Assembly (NCBI RefSeq): GCF_014647475.1
Contig: NZ_BMPG01000002.1
Coordinates: 310,001 to 374,000 of the forward strand
DNA length: 64,000 bases
Direction: 5' to 3'
DNA from: Halocalculus aciditolerans
GTDB lineage: Archaea > Halobacteriota > Halobacteria > Halobacteriales > Halobacteriaceae
The notes below the pieces were generated by a model. That model had not been told where the DNA came from, ran no database searches, and saw only the letters and a list, made by a program, of their open reading frames with translations. Shown here in pieces: positions 1 to 9,560 of the stretch; position 1 is the stretch's first letter, and each line of letters starts with the position of its first letter. The position numbers and the translations under genes are program-made.

Positions 1-1
1 C

Positions 2-187
2 GTGAGTCAGGCGTTGAAGGACCGCGGCGTCGTCGTCGACTACCGCCCGCCGAACGTGATTCGCGTCTGCCCCAACCCGTTCTACGTCACGCACGAGGAC
101 GTCTGGCACGTCGCCGCAGAACTCCACGACATCCTCGACTCGGACGCCCACGAGGCGTACACGGCGCGGTCGGGCGGCGTCACGTAG
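2..187 (+). CDS. kynU: Kynureninase, C-terminal fragment (cut by window edge)
   Basis: Only the last ~61 codons are present; the gene enters from the left edge, so the start is unknown. The residues RGVVVDYRPPNVIRVCPNPF match the conserved C-terminal stretch of kynureninases, where a PLP-fold type I enzyme ends with a 'D-R-P-P-x-x-I-R-x-x-P-x-P-x-Y' segment. Kynureninase cleaves kynurenine to anthranilate and alanine in tryptophan degradation. The stop is TAG at 185-187, 33 bases before the convergent end of the sensor kinase gene. The family call rests on this single tail motif. Confidence 0.72.
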   Translation: MSQALKDRGVVVDYRPPNVIRVCPNPFYVTHEDVWHVAAELHDILDSDAHEAYTARSGGVT

Positions 188-220
188 TTGAGTCGATTAC
201 GTCACCGGTCACGTCGCCGA

Positions 221-1609
221 TCACGTCGACGGCACCGGGAGCCGCACGGTGATCTCGTTTCCTGACTCCGTTCTGTCGAGCGAGACGCTGCCGTCGGAGA
301 GTTCGACGGCCCAGCGCACGAGCCAGAACCCGAGGCCGCTCCCGTGGGAGAGCGCGTCCGCCTCGCGGTCCCCGAGCAGGACATCGATATCCTCGGAGGG
401 GATCGGCGGCCCGCGGTCGGCGACCGTCAACGCGGCCATCTGTTCCTCGATGCGAACCGAGACGTCGACGGAGGGCTCGGCCCCGGTGGCGTGTGCGGCC
501 GCGTTCTCGATGAACTCGACCGCGGCGAGGTCGAACCCCGCGACGCCGACGACGAGCGCCTCCTCGGGCGCGCACACGGCGACGTTCGCGTTCGGGTACT
601 CCTGTTCGACTGACGCGACCGCCGCGTGCACGGTGTCCACGAGGTCGAAGGTCACTCGCGTCCCCGCCTGCGAGAGGAGGTTGACGATGTCGCGTTCTTT
701 CTCCGCGGTCGCGAGGATGCTCCGGCAGATGCGCTCGATGGCGGTGGTGTGCTCGCGGACGTCGGGCGACCCGTTCTCGGCGGCGAGCTCCGCGCGCCCG
801 ATGACGACGTTGAGTTCGTTCCGGAGGTTGTGCCGGAGGAGGCGATCCATCACTTGGAGCTGGCGCTCGCGCCGCCGCCGGTCCGTGATGTCGCGCGAGA
901 ATCCGGTGACGCGCGCGACGTCGCCGTGCTCGACGACCGGCACGCCGCGCACCCACACCCACCGGGAGTAGTCTTGGGCCTCGTTCACGCGGTACTCGAT
1001 GTCCACCGTCTCGCCCGCGGAGAGGCGCGCCATCGCGGTGCGGACGCGCTCGCGGTCGTCCGGGTGGACGGCGTCGAGGAACGCCTCCGGGTCGTCATCG
1101 AGCGCCGACGGCGACAGCCCGTAGAGCGATTCGAACGCGTCGTTCAGGAACAGGACCTCGCCCCAGTCGGCGGTGAACATCCAGAGGACCTCGGACGTGT
1201 TCGCGGCGATTTCCTCCAGCCGGGTCTCGGTCTCGCGACGCGCGAACTCCGCTTCCTTCCGTTCCGTGATGTCGCGCGAGCTGACGACGTACCCGCCGAT
1301 TTCGGAGTTCGAGTGGTCGGCCATCCGGCTCTCCAGCCAGCGCCACCCGCCGTCGGCCGTCCGGTGGCGGTACTCGATGCCGGCGGGTTCCACGCTACCG
1401 TCGGCGGTGGCGAAGAACGCCGTTCGGACGCGCTCGCGGTCTCGGGGGTGGATGTAGTCGAAGGTGGCGTCGCCGACGAGGTCGTCGGGGTCGTAGCCCA
1501 GGATGCGTCGGACCGCACCGTTGACGTACTGGTAGGTCCCGGTATCGTCGAGAACGACGATTTTGTCCTGCGCCTCGTCGAGGAGGGCGCAGTGCTGGGC
1601 GCAATCCAT
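221..1609 (-). CDS. PAS-PAS sensor histidine kinase
   Basis: Predicted 462-residue cytosolic sensor kinase. PAS domain 1 spans about residues 15-120 (ends SRDITERK) and PAS domain 2 about 133-248 (ends SRDITDRR). The phosphoacceptor helix carries LLRHNLRNELN with His260. The ATPase domain follows, with an N-box FIENAAAHA near 366 and a G-box HGSGLGFWL near 422. No membrane segment is visible, so it probably senses an internal redox or light-type signal. I chose ATG at 1609 (MDCAQ); a GTG nine codons upstream at 1636 is also possible. No response regulator gene adjoins it, as is usual for haloarchaeal kinases of this type. The ligand cannot be inferred. Confidence 0.9.
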   Translation of the reverse strand: MDCAQHCALLDEAQDKIVVLDDTGTYQYVNGAVRRILGYDPDDLVGDATFDYIHPRDRERVRTAFFATADGSVEPAGIEYRHRTADGGWRWLESRMADHSNSEIGGYVVSSRDITERKEAEFARRETETRLEEIAANTSEVLWMFTADWGEVLFLNDAFESLYGLSPSALDDDPEAFLDAVHPDDRERVRTAMARLSAGETVDIEYRVNEAQDYSRWVWVRGVPVVEHGDVARVTGFSRDITDRRRRERQLQVMDRLLRHNLRNELNVVIGRAELAAENGSPDVREHTTAIERICRSILATAEKERDIVNLLSQAGTRVTFDLVDTVHAAVASVEQEYPNANVAVCAPEEALVVGVAGFDLAAVEFIENAAAHATGAEPSVDVSVRIEEQMAALTVADRGPPIPSEDIDVLLGDREADALSHGSGLGFWLVRWAVELSDGSVSLDRTESGNEITVRLPVPST

Positions 1610-1686
1610 AGGCGGTTCTACACCCCCATTGTCCACCACCCGCAAAGAGTTTGCCGCCGGATACGTGTGAGGAAACGAACCGGTAC

Positions 1687-1694
1687 TGCTTACT
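1687..1694 (+). promoter_or_regulatory. Weak TATA-like box for the galactonate dehydratase-like gene
   Basis: TGCTTACT is centred about 27 bases before the ATG at 1718, the spacing expected of a leaderless haloarchaeal transcript. The sequence is only moderately A/T-rich. Confidence 0.35.
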
Positions 1695-1717
1695 CGGTGG
1701 CGAGTACGCCTCGAACT

Positions 1718-2872
1718 ATGGAGATAGTCGACTACGACCTCTACCGGGTGCCGCCGCGCTGGCTCTTCCTCCGCGTCGAGACGAGCGACGGCACGGTCGG
1801 CTGGGGCGAGCCCGTCGTCGAGGGGCGCGCGCACACCGTCGAGGCCGCCGTCGAGGAGCTCATGGAGGGCTACTTGCTCGGCGAGGACCCGCTCCCGGTC
1901 GCGGACCACTGGCAGACGATGTACCGCGGCGGGTTCTACCGCGGCGGTCCCGTGCTCATGTCCGCCATCGCGGGCGTCGACCAGGCGCTCTGGGACATCC
2001 GGGGCAAGCACTTCGACGCGCCGGTCTACGAGCTCCTCGGCGGCCCGGTCCGCGAGCGAATGCGCGTCTACCAGTGGATCGGCGGCGACCGCCCGGACGG
2101 GGTCGCGGACGCGGCGCGAGAGAAGGTGGACGCCGGATTCACGGCGCTGAAGATGAACGCGACGCCCGAGCTGCGCCGTATCGACAACCCTGCCGCGGTC
2201 GAGGCCGCCGTCGAGCGCGTGCGCGCGGTCCGCGAGGCCGTCGGCGACGAAGTCGACATCGGCGTGGACTTCCACGGCCGCGTGTCGAAGCCGATGGCGA
2301 AGCGCCTCGCCGCGGCGCTCGAACCCCACGAGCCCTTCTTCTTAGAGGAGCCGGTGCTCCCCGAGCACAACGACGCGCTCCCCGAAATCGCGTCCCGGAC
2401 GAGCACGCCTATCGCGACGGGCGAGCGGATGTACTCGCGCACGGACTTCAAGCGGGTCTTCGAGCAGGGCTCCGTGGACCTGATTCAGCCCGACCTCTCG
2501 CACGCCGGGGGCATCACCGAGGTGAAGAAAATCGCGGACATGGCGGAGGCCTACGACGTGGCGATGGCCCCGCACTGCCCGCTCGGCCCCATCGCGTTGG
2601 CCTCCTGCCTCCAGGTGGACGCCGTCGCGCCGAACGCGCTCATTCAGGAGCAGAGCCTCGACATCCACTACAACGAGACCGCGGATGTCCTCGACTACCT
2701 CGCCGACCCCTCCGTCTTCGACTACGAGGACGGGTTCGTCGCGCTCCCCGAGGGCCCGGGCCTCGGCATCGACGTCGACGAATCCGTCGTCGAGGAGCGC
2801 GCCGCGGCCCGCGACGAGGACTGGCACAACCCTGTCTGGCGGCACGACGACGGCAGCGTCGCCGAGTGGTAG
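1718..2872 (+). CDS. dgoD: Enolase-superfamily sugar-acid dehydratase (D-galactonate dehydratase-like)
   Basis: A 384-residue member of the mandelate racemase subgroup, close to the usual length of DgoD (~380). Metal-binding acids are visible in DFHGR (Asp then catalytic His), FFLEEPV and ATGERMYS, and the C-terminal catalytic His lies in PHCPLGP. The enzyme would dehydrate a sugar acid to a 2-keto-3-deoxy acid for a semi- or non-phosphorylated Entner-Doudoroff route. Haloarchaeal relatives also act on gluconate or xylonate, so galactonate specificity is uncertain. It stands alone, with no KDG aldolase or kinase beside it. Start chosen at MEIVDYDLYRVPPRW, which matches the family N-terminus and the TATA spacing. 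Confidence 0.82.
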   Translation: MEIVDYDLYRVPPRWLFLRVETSDGTVGWGEPVVEGRAHTVEAAVEELMEGYLLGEDPLPVADHWQTMYRGGFYRGGPVLMSAIAGVDQALWDIRGKHFDAPVYELLGGPVRERMRVYQWIGGDRPDGVADAAREKVDAGFTALKMNATPELRRIDNPAAVEAAVERVRAVREAVGDEVDIGVDFHGRVSKPMAKRLAAALEPHEPFFLEEPVLPEHNDALPEIASRTSTPIATGERMYSRTDFKRVFEQGSVDLIQPDLSHAGGITEVKKIADMAEAYDVAMAPHCPLGPIALASCLQVDAVAPNALIQEQSLDIHYNETADVLDYLADPSVFDYEDGFVALPEGPGLGIDVDESVVEERAAARDEDWHNPVWRHDDGSVAEW

Positions 2873-2966
2873 GCGCGCGTCGACCCCACGACAACGCCAC
2901 TCACAGGAGAGGTCATAGCAGCGGTTTTGCGGCGGTTCGACCACCCTCCTCGCGGGTGTTCGAGGG

Positions 2967-3767
2967 ATGCCGTCAGACGCGGCCGGCGGCGGTGGAGCAT
3001 CGAGCGGTCGACTGTCCCGACGCGGGTTCCTCGGCGGGGCGTCCGCGGCGGTAGCGGCGGCGACGACGGGCTGTTCGGGCGTGCCGCACGAGTCGGCGCG
3101 CCGCGTCGTCCGCCGGTCGTTCTCGTGGGACATCGACGGGGAAGAAGTCACGGTCGCGTTCACGATTCCGGACGCGGGAGGCGACGTGAAGCGGACGGTG
3201 CCGGCGGCGTTCGAGGCGGCACAGCGCGGGGACGTGGTCGGGCGCGTGGCGCGCACGCTCGCGACGGTCGCGCCGGCGGCGACGACGGACGCGACGGCGG
3301 CGGTGCGGGCGGCGCAGTCGCTCGCGGTGTCCGTGCCGTTCGAGACGGACGCGGCGTCGTCGGGGCGCGCGGAGTACGTGCGGTACGCGGCAGAGACGCT
3401 CGCGGACGCGGTCGGGGACTGCGAGGACAAGGCCATCCTCCTCGCGGGCGTGCTGTCGCGAGCGCCGTTCGCCGTCGACCCGGTGCTCTTCTTCCTGCCG
3501 GGGCACGCGGCGGTCGGGGTGCCGCGGTCGGCGGTCGACGTCGACGCCGCGGACCCGCGCGTCGTGTCGGTTCGCGGGCGCGAGTACGTCTACGTCGAGT
3601 CCGTGGCCGCGTCCCCGCTGGGCGAGGTCACGAGAGAGTACCGGGACGGGCCGGTGATGGCCGCCTACGACGGCCAGTGGGCGGTCGTGGACGCCGCGGC
3701 GTTCGTCGGGCAGGCGCGGCGCGCGTTCGACGACGGCCACGTCGCGGCCGTCGGCCAGTACCTCTGA
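2967..3767 (+). CDS. Tat-exported lipoprotein with transglutaminase-like domain
   Basis: A 266-residue protein. The N-terminus has twin arginines in SRRGFLGG (residues 17-24), a short Ala-rich hydrophobic stretch and a lipobox ending at Cys36 (AATTGC), so it is predicted to be exported by Tat and lipid-anchored. The mature part contains VGDCEDKA with Cys152 and FFLPGHAAVG with His180. This is the Cys...His pattern of the transglutaminase/cysteine-protease superfamily, where the Cys is often followed by Asp/Glu-Asp-Lys. Substrate and role are unknown. It may act in cell-surface protein processing. The gene stands alone between dgoD and the prkA operon. Confidence 0.68.
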   Translation: MPSDAAGGGGASSGRLSRRGFLGGASAAVAAATTGCSGVPHESARRVVRRSFSWDIDGEEVTVAFTIPDAGGDVKRTVPAAFEAAQRGDVVGRVARTLATVAPAATTDATAAVRAAQSLAVSVPFETDAASSGRAEYVRYAAETLADAVGDCEDKAILLAGVLSRAPFAVDPVLFFLPGHAAVGVPRSAVDVDAADPRVVSVRGREYVYVESVAASPLGEVTREYRDGPVMAAYDGQWAVVDAAAFVGQARRAFDDGHVAAVGQYL

Positions 3768-3880
3768 CGCGCGAGGCACGGGAATTCAGTCGTCGAACCG
3801 CCGACAGAAGGCGTCTCGCCGGAGTTCGCGGCCGTTCTCGCCGTTCCAAGTCTGTTACGCCTATCGGTTTCAGGGACATA

Positions 3881-3890
3881 CTTATATTTT
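3881..3890 (+). promoter_or_regulatory. TATA box of the prkA operon
   Basis: CTTATATTTT is the strongest A/T stretch in the 198-base spacer. Its centre lies about 27 bases before a GTG at 3913 and about 80 bases before the prkA1 ATG, so the mRNA likely has a ~53-base leader or starts with a small ORF. Confidence 0.7.
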
Positions 3891-3912
3891 AGTGTCTCGT
3901 TAACACGACACA

Positions 3913-3969
3913 GTGGCTTCGGTTGCGGCGACCCCCACCGGTCGTCGTCGACGCCCCCTCAAACCATGA
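3913..3969 (+). CDS. Possible 18-codon leader ORF upstream of prkA1
   Basis: A GTG-started ORF (MASVAATPTGRRRRPLKP) begins at the predicted transcription start. Its TGA at 3967-3969 overlaps the prkA1 ATG at 3966 as ATGA. No Shine-Dalgarno-like GGAGG is seen before the prkA1 ATG. A leaderless leader peptide with termination-reinitiation coupling would explain how prkA1 is translated. The Arg-rich run could make coupling respond to translation rate. This is inferred from geometry only, and a non-coding leader is the alternative. Confidence 0.35.
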   Translation: MASVAATPTGRRRRPLKP

Positions 3970-6038
3970 CAGGCGACACGACCACCCTCGACGCGCTCAC
4001 CGAGCGCTACCGGGAATCGACTCCCACCGACCTCCGCCAGCACCACGACGTGGCGTGGTACCTCGACACCGTGTACGCGGACCCCCGCGTGGCGCGCAAC
4101 GCCCACCAGCGCCTCGCCGACATGTTCGACTACTACGGCTCCGCCTACGACGACGACCGCGGACTCGTCGAGTACCACCTCGCCTCAGAGGACCCGCTCG
4201 GCGACGGCGAGAACACCTTCTACGGCCGCGACGTCCACGCCGCCATCCACGAGTTCGTCAACAAGGTCAAGAGCGGCTCGCGCGGCCTCGGCCCCGAGAA
4301 ACGCATTCTCCTCCTCTTGGGCCCCGTCGGCTCCGGGAAATCCGCCTTCGACGCCCAAGTCCGCCGATACTTCGAGGACTACACCCACCGCGACGACGGC
4401 CGGATGTACACTTTCCGCTGGACGAACCTCTGCGACGTTATCCCCGACCAAGACCCCGCCGACGACGTCGTGCGCTCCCCGATGAATCAGGACCCGCTCG
4501 TCCTCCTCCCCGTCGAACAGCGCGACGACGTCGTCGACGACCTCAACGAGCGCCTCGACGCACCCTACACGATTCGGAACGACCAGTCGCTCGACCCGGC
4601 GAGCGCCTTCTACATGGACGCGCTCCTCGAACGCTACGACGACGACCTCAAGGCCGTCCTCGACGAGCACGTCGAAGTCATCAGGCTCGTCGCCGACGAG
4701 AACAACCGCGAGTGCATCGAGACGTTCGAGCCGAAGGACAAGAAGAACCAGGACGAGACGGAACTCACAGGAGACGTCGACTACTCGAAGATCGCCGTCT
4801 ACGGCGAGAGCGACCCGCGCGCGTTCGACTACTCGGGCGCGTTCTGTAACGCCAACCGCGGCATCTTCAGCGGCGAAGAGCTCCTCAAGCTCCAGCGCGA
4901 GTTCCTCTACGACTTCCTGCACGCGACGCAGGAGCAGACGATCAAGCCGAAGAACAACCCGCGAATCGACATCGACCAGGTCATCGTCGGCCGGACGAAC
5001 ATGCCGGAGTACCGCGATAAGCGCGCGGACGAGACGATGGAGGCGTTCAACGACCGGACGAAGCGCATCGACTTCCCGTACGTCCTCGAATACGAACAGG
5101 AAGCCGAGGTCTACGCGAAGCTCCTGCGGAACGCCGACGTCCCCGACGTCCACGTCGAGCCGCACACGCTCACGATGGCCGGCCTCTTCGGCGTCCTCAC
5201 GCGCATCACCGAACCCGACAACGACGCCGTCGACGTCGTCCAGAAAGCGAAGGCGTACAACGGCGACATCGGCGAGGAGGACGTCGACGTCCGAAAGCTC
5301 CGCGAGGAGGGCGCGGCCGCCGCCGACATCGGCGAGGGCTTAGAGGGCGTCAGCCCGCGGTTCGTCGGCGACGAAATCGCGGACGCCATCGTCGAATCGA
5401 TGCACCGCGAGAGATCCTACCTCAGTCCCCTCGCGGTCTTCCGACACGTCGACGAGAACCTCGACCACCACGGCTCCATCGCCGAGGAGAAACTCGACAC
5501 CTACCACCGCTTCCTCGAACTCGTGCGCGACGAGTACCGCGAGCGCGCCATCGAGGACGTCCGGCACGCGCTCGCCTACGACGTCGAGGAGATCCAGCAC
5601 CAGGGCGAGAAGTACATGGACCACGTGATGGCGTACATCGACGACGGCACCATCCCGGACGAGGTGACGGGTCAGGAGCGCGAGCCGGACGAGACGTTCC
5701 TCCGCGCCGTTGAAGAACAACTGAGCGTCCCGGAGGACCGGAAAGACGACTTCCGTCAGGAGGTGTCGAACTGGGTGAGCCGCCGGGCCCGCGAGGGCGA
5801 TACGTTCCACCCGCAGGACAACGACCGGCTGCGCCGCGCGCTCGAACGCAAGCTCTGGGCGGACAAGAAGCACAACATCAACTTCTCCGCGCTGGTGTCG
5901 GCGAACGACCTCGGCGAGGAGCGCTCCGGCTGGGTGGACGCGCTCACGGACCGCGGCTACTCGACGGACGGCGCGCTGGAGGTGTTGGAGTTCGCCGGCG
6001 CGGAGGTCGCGAAGGCGGAGTTGACCGATGACGAGTAA
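3966..6038 (+). CDS. prkA: PrkA family AAA+ protein kinase/ATPase, paralogue 1
   Basis: A 690-residue protein of the PrkA (YeaG) family. The AAA+ core has Walker A GPVGSGKS at residues 119-126, and GRTNMPEYR marks the sensor/Walker B region further on. The C-terminal third is the PrkA-specific domain. Bacterial PrkA was described as a serine protein kinase, and later work suggests an ATP-dependent protease-like activity, so the biochemical role is open. It heads a tightly overlapping operon with a second prkA, a DUF444 vWA protein and SpoVR. The same gene set occurs as yeaG-yeaH-ycgB in enterobacteria and is linked there to stress and starvation. Confidence 0.93.
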   Translation: MTGDTTTLDALTERYRESTPTDLRQHHDVAWYLDTVYADPRVARNAHQRLADMFDYYGSAYDDDRGLVEYHLASEDPLGDGENTFYGRDVHAAIHEFVNKVKSGSRGLGPEKRILLLLGPVGSGKSAFDAQVRRYFEDYTHRDDGRMYTFRWTNLCDVIPDQDPADDVVRSPMNQDPLVLLPVEQRDDVVDDLNERLDAPYTIRNDQSLDPASAFYMDALLERYDDDLKAVLDEHVEVIRLVADENNRECIETFEPKDKKNQDETELTGDVDYSKIAVYGESDPRAFDYSGAFCNANRGIFSGEELLKLQREFLYDFLHATQEQTIKPKNNPRIDIDQVIVGRTNMPEYRDKRADETMEAFNDRTKRIDFPYVLEYEQEAEVYAKLLRNADVPDVHVEPHTLTMAGLFGVLTRITEPDNDAVDVVQKAKAYNGDIGEEDVDVRKLREEGAAAADIGEGLEGVSPRFVGDEIADAIVESMHRERSYLSPLAVFRHVDENLDHHGSIAEEKLDTYHRFLELVRDEYRERAIEDVRHALAYDVEEIQHQGEKYMDHVMAYIDDGTIPDEVTGQEREPDETFLRAVEEQLSVPEDRKDDFRQEVSNWVSRRAREGDTFHPQDNDRLRRALERKLWADKKHNINFSALVSANDLGEERSGWVDALTDRGYSTDGALEVLEFAGAEVAKAELTDDE

Positions 6039-8271
6039 TTACATCGCGAGCGCGGACGCGGCGCTGACGGGCGCGTACGACGACCCGCTCTCGCTGCGAG
6101 AGTTCGTCGACTCGCTCGCCGAGCATCCGGAGCGGGCGGCGGGCGCGACGGAGTACGTGCTCGCGGCGGTGGAGTCGTTCGGGACGCGACCCGTCATCGA
6201 GGACGGCGAGGAACTCGAACGCTACCGGTTCTTCGACGACCCCGCGAACGACGGCGAGCACGCCGTCCTCGGGAACTCCCGCGAGCTGAACGGGTTCGTC
6301 GAGGACCTGCGCGCTATCGCGTCGGGGCGGGCGAAAGCGGAGAAGATTCTCTGGTTCGCCGGGCCGACGGCAACCGGAAAGTCGGAGTTCAAGCGGTGTC
6401 TGGTCGCGGGGCTGCGGGCGTACTCGCAGACGCCCGCGGGTCGCCGGTACACCGTGGAGTGGAACGTCGCGTCGGGCGACGGCGGCGGCGCGGACTTCAC
6501 GTACGGCGACGGCATCCCGGTCGAGCGCGAGGACGACTGGTACGCCTCGCCGGTGCAGAGCCACCCGCTCTCGGTCTTCCCGCCGGGGACGCGCGCGGAG
6601 ATACTCGCGGACGCGGGCGTGTTGACGCCGGCGCTCGCGGACATCGACCCGTTCTGCCGGGAGGCGTACGACGTCCTCGAAGAGCGCTACCGGCGGGCGG
6701 GCCGCGACGACCTCTTCACGGCCGTCTCGGACCCCGGCCACGTGCGCGTGAAGAACTACGTCGTGGACGTCGGCCGTGGCGTCGGCGTGCTGCACGCGGA
6801 GGACGCGGGCACGCCGAAAGAACGCCTCGTCGGATCGTGGATGCCCGAGCTCCTCGCGAGCCTCGACAGCAGGGGGCGGAAGAACCCGCAGGCGTTCAGC
6901 TACGACGGCGTGCTCAGCCAGGGGAACGGCGGCGTCACGGTCGTCGAGGACGCGACGCAGCACGCGGACCTCCTGCAGAAGCTGCTCAACGTCCCCGACG
7001 AGAAACGCGTGAAACTCGACAAGGGCGTCGGGATGGACCTCGACACCCAGCTGGTCGTCATCTCGAACCTCGACCTCGAAGCGACGCTGAACCAGCACGC
7101 CGACCGGCAGAGCCACGACCCGCTGAAGGCGCTGAAACGCCGCCTCGACAAACGCGAGTTCACCTACCTCACGAACGTGAGCCTGGAGGCGCAGCTCCTC
7201 CGGCGGGAGCTCGCGGGCGCGACGGAGCTCTGGACGGACACGGACGCGGACGCCATCGACGAGCGCGTGCGCGCCCCGCTCGTCCTGCCGGGCGGCCGCG
7301 ACGGCGGGGAGCGCGAACTCGCGCCGCACGCCGTCGAAGCCGCCGCGCTCTTCGACGTCGTCACCCGCCTCGACGAGACGGGGGAACTCTCGCTCGTGGA
7401 GAAAGCGTTGCTCTACGACGCCGGCGAGCTCGGCGAGGGCGACGACGTGCGGACGCGAGAGGACTTCGACTTCGACGACGAGACCGAGGGGCGGACGGGC
7501 GTGCCCGTGACGTACACGCGGGACGTCGTCGCGGACCTCCTCGCGGAGCGCTCAGAGCGTCGCCACCCCGACCTCGCCGTGGAGTCAGTGGTGATGCCCG
7601 CCGACGTGCTGGACGCGCTCGCCGCGCGGATGGACGACGCGCCGGTGCTGTCGCGCGCGGAGCGCGAGACGTTCAGAGAGCGCGTCGACGGCGTGCGCGA
7701 GCGCGTGCTCGACCGGCAGACGCGCGACGTGTTCGCCGCCGCGACCGCGGACGTGACGGTGGACGCGGAGACGGTCGCGGACTACGTCGAGCACGTCTAC
7801 GCGTGGGCGACCGGCGGTGACGTCGAGGACGCGCACGGCGAGCGCGTCGAACCCGACGCGCTCCGCCTGAAGGTCTTCGAGACCGAGCACCTCGGGCGGT
7901 TCGACGAGAGCGACTACCGGGGCGTGGAGCCGCGGTCCGCCGTGAGCGAGTTCCGCGAAGGCACGATTCTCCCCGCGCTGAACCGGCACGCGTGGGAGAG
8001 CCGGACGACGGGGTTCGCGGTCGGCGACGTCGACCTGACGGACATCCCCGTCATCCGGTCGGTGCTCGAAGCGACGGACGCCGAGGACGTCGCGCGGGCG
8101 TTCCCGGACCTCGACCCCGCGCAGTGGGCGGAGCCGCCCGAAGGAACGGAGACCGCACGCGTGAAGGCCGCGACCGTCGAGCGCCTCGTCGCCGACGCCG
8201 GCTACACGCCGGCGTCCGCCGAACTGACGAGTCGCGCCGTGATGGCCGAAGTGGAGGAGTCATGGGACTGA
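6028..8271 (+). CDS. PrkA family AAA+ protein kinase/ATPase, paralogue 2
   Basis: A 747-residue diverged paralogue of the preceding gene, overlapping it by 11 bases. Walker A is GPTATGKS at residues 112-119. NLDLEATLN and the long helical C-terminus with dense acidic/basic runs follow the PrkA layout, but similarity to paralogue 1 is low outside the ATPase core. Having two PrkA proteins in one operon suggests a hetero-oligomeric ring or separate substrate specificities. The stop lies within the start of yeaH (overlap 10 bases), so the genes are translationally coupled. The start ATG at 6028 is the only one giving this compact overlap. Confidence 0.88.
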   Translation: MTSNYIASADAALTGAYDDPLSLREFVDSLAEHPERAAGATEYVLAAVESFGTRPVIEDGEELERYRFFDDPANDGEHAVLGNSRELNGFVEDLRAIASGRAKAEKILWFAGPTATGKSEFKRCLVAGLRAYSQTPAGRRYTVEWNVASGDGGGADFTYGDGIPVEREDDWYASPVQSHPLSVFPPGTRAEILADAGVLTPALADIDPFCREAYDVLEERYRRAGRDDLFTAVSDPGHVRVKNYVVDVGRGVGVLHAEDAGTPKERLVGSWMPELLASLDSRGRKNPQAFSYDGVLSQGNGGVTVVEDATQHADLLQKLLNVPDEKRVKLDKGVGMDLDTQLVVISNLDLEATLNQHADRQSHDPLKALKRRLDKREFTYLTNVSLEAQLLRRELAGATELWTDTDADAIDERVRAPLVLPGGRDGGERELAPHAVEAAALFDVVTRLDETGELSLVEKALLYDAGELGEGDDVRTREDFDFDDETEGRTGVPVTYTRDVVADLLAERSERRHPDLAVESVVMPADVLDALAARMDDAPVLSRAERETFRERVDGVRERVLDRQTRDVFAAATADVTVDAETVADYVEHVYAWATGGDVEDAHGERVEPDALRLKVFETEHLGRFDESDYRGVEPRSAVSEFREGTILPALNRHAWESRTTGFAVGDVDLTDIPVIRSVLEATDAEDVARAFPDLDPAQWAEPPEGTETARVKAATVERLVADAGYTPASAELTSRAVMAEVEESWD

Positions 8272-9560
8272 GAGACGACCTCGAACGGTACCGGGAGGTC
8301 GGCGAGGAGCGCCGCGAAGACCTCCGCGCGTTCATCACGCACGGCGAGCTCGGGAACGGCACGGACATCCAGATTCCCATCAAGCGGATCGACCTCCCCG
8401 AGTTCAGCTATCAGAAACCCGCGATGGGCGGCGTCGGACAGGGCGAGGGCGGACAGCCGGACGTCGGCCAGCCGGTCGGCCAGCCGCAGCCGGGCGACGG
8501 TGACGGCGAGGGCGACGAGGCGGGCGACGGCGAGGGCGACCACGGCTACTACGAGATGAATCCTGAAGAGTTCGCAGAAGCCCTCGACGACGAGCTCGGC
8601 CTCGACCTCGAACCGAAGGGGAAGACGGTGGTCGAGGAAGTCGAGGGCGATTTCACCGACGTCGCCCGGACGGGGCCGCGGTCGACGCTCGACGTCGACT
8701 CCCTCTTCAAGCAGGGGTTGAAGCGGAAGCTCGCGGTGGACTTCGACGAGGCGTACGCGGCGGGCGTGCTCCGCGTGTCGGGCGTCGGCGTCGACGAGGC
8801 GTTCCGGTGGGCGCGCGCGAACCACCTCCCCGTCTCCCGAGCGTGGTACGAGACGCGACTCGACGCCCTCCCCGAGAGCGAGCGCGACGAGTACCCGTCC
8901 ATCGAGGCCTACGAAGCGGTAGAAGCGCCGACGCCGGTGAACGCGCGCATCCGCCGGGACGGCCTCGGCCCCGTGCCGCTCCGGCGCGACGACGAGCGCT
9001 ACCGCTACCCCGCGGTGGAGGAGGTGACGGAGAAATCCGTCGTCGTCGTGAACATCCGGGACGTCTCCGGGTCGATGGGCGAGGAGAAACGCGACCTCAT
9101 CGAGCGCGTGTTCACGCCGCTCGACTGGTACCTGACAGGCAAGTACGACACGGCGGAGTTCGTCTATATCGCACACGACGTCGAGGCCTGGTCGGTGGAG
9201 CGCGAGGCGTTCTTCGGCATCAAATCCGGCGGGGGGACGCGCATCTCCTCGGCGTACGAGCTCGCCGCGGCGGTGCTCGACGAGCACTACCCGTGGAGCG
9301 AGTGGAACCGCTACGTCTTCGCCGCCGGCGACGGCGAGAACAGCCACAACGACAGCGAAGACCGCGTCGTCCCCCTGATGGAGGCCATCGACGCGAACCT
9401 CCACGCGTACGTGGAGACGACGCCGGGCTCGATGGGCGGCCGGCACGGCGAGCGCGTCGAGGACGCGCTCGGCGACCGCGACAACGTCGCCGTGACCCGA
9501 GTCGGGAGCGCCGACGACGTCGTGGACGCCATCGAGACCATCCTCAGCACGGAACAATGA
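8262..9560 (+). CDS. yeaH: YeaH/YhbH family protein (DUF444) with von Willebrand A domain
   Basis: A 432-residue DUF444 protein. The N-terminal part contains a Gly/Asp/Gln-rich low-complexity linker (about residues 60-95), typical of the family. The C-terminal vWA fold carries the MIDAS motif DVSGSMG, followed by [11 protein letters not shown]. Family members always accompany PrkA and SpoVR, and are thought to be metal-dependent adaptor or scaffold proteins for the PrkA ATPase. Start ATG at 8262 ([11 protein letters not shown]) lies inside the end of prkA2. Its own TGA overlaps the spoVR ATG by four bases. Confidence 0.92.
   Translation: MGLRDDLERYREVGEERREDLRAFITHGELGNGTDIQIPIKRIDLPEFSYQKPAMGGVGQGEGGQPDVGQPVGQPQPGDGDGEGDEAGDGEGDHGYYEMNPEEFAEALDDELGLDLEPKGKTVVEEVEGDFTDVARTGPRSTLDVDSLFKQGLKRKLAVDFDEAYAAGVLRVSGVGVDEAFRWARANHLPVSRAWYETRLDALPESERDEYPSIEAYEAVEAPTPVNARIRRDGLGPVPLRRDDERYRYPAVEEVTEKSVVVVNIRDVSGSMGEEKRDLIERVFTPLDWYLTGKYDTAEFVYIAHDVEAWSVEREAFFGIKSGGGTRISSAYELAAAVLDEHYPWSEWNRYVFAAGDGENSHNDSEDRVVPLMEAIDANLHAYVETTPGSMGGRHGERVEDALGDRDNVAVTRVGSADDVVDAIETILSTEQ

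Noticed and set aside
180-962. Long Arg-rich ORFs on both strands opposite or out of frame with real genes (for example 180-962 minus, 1651-3054 plus)
   Set aside because: They are shadows caused by high GC; they lack family motifs, have extreme Arg/Ala composition and overlap well-supported genes.
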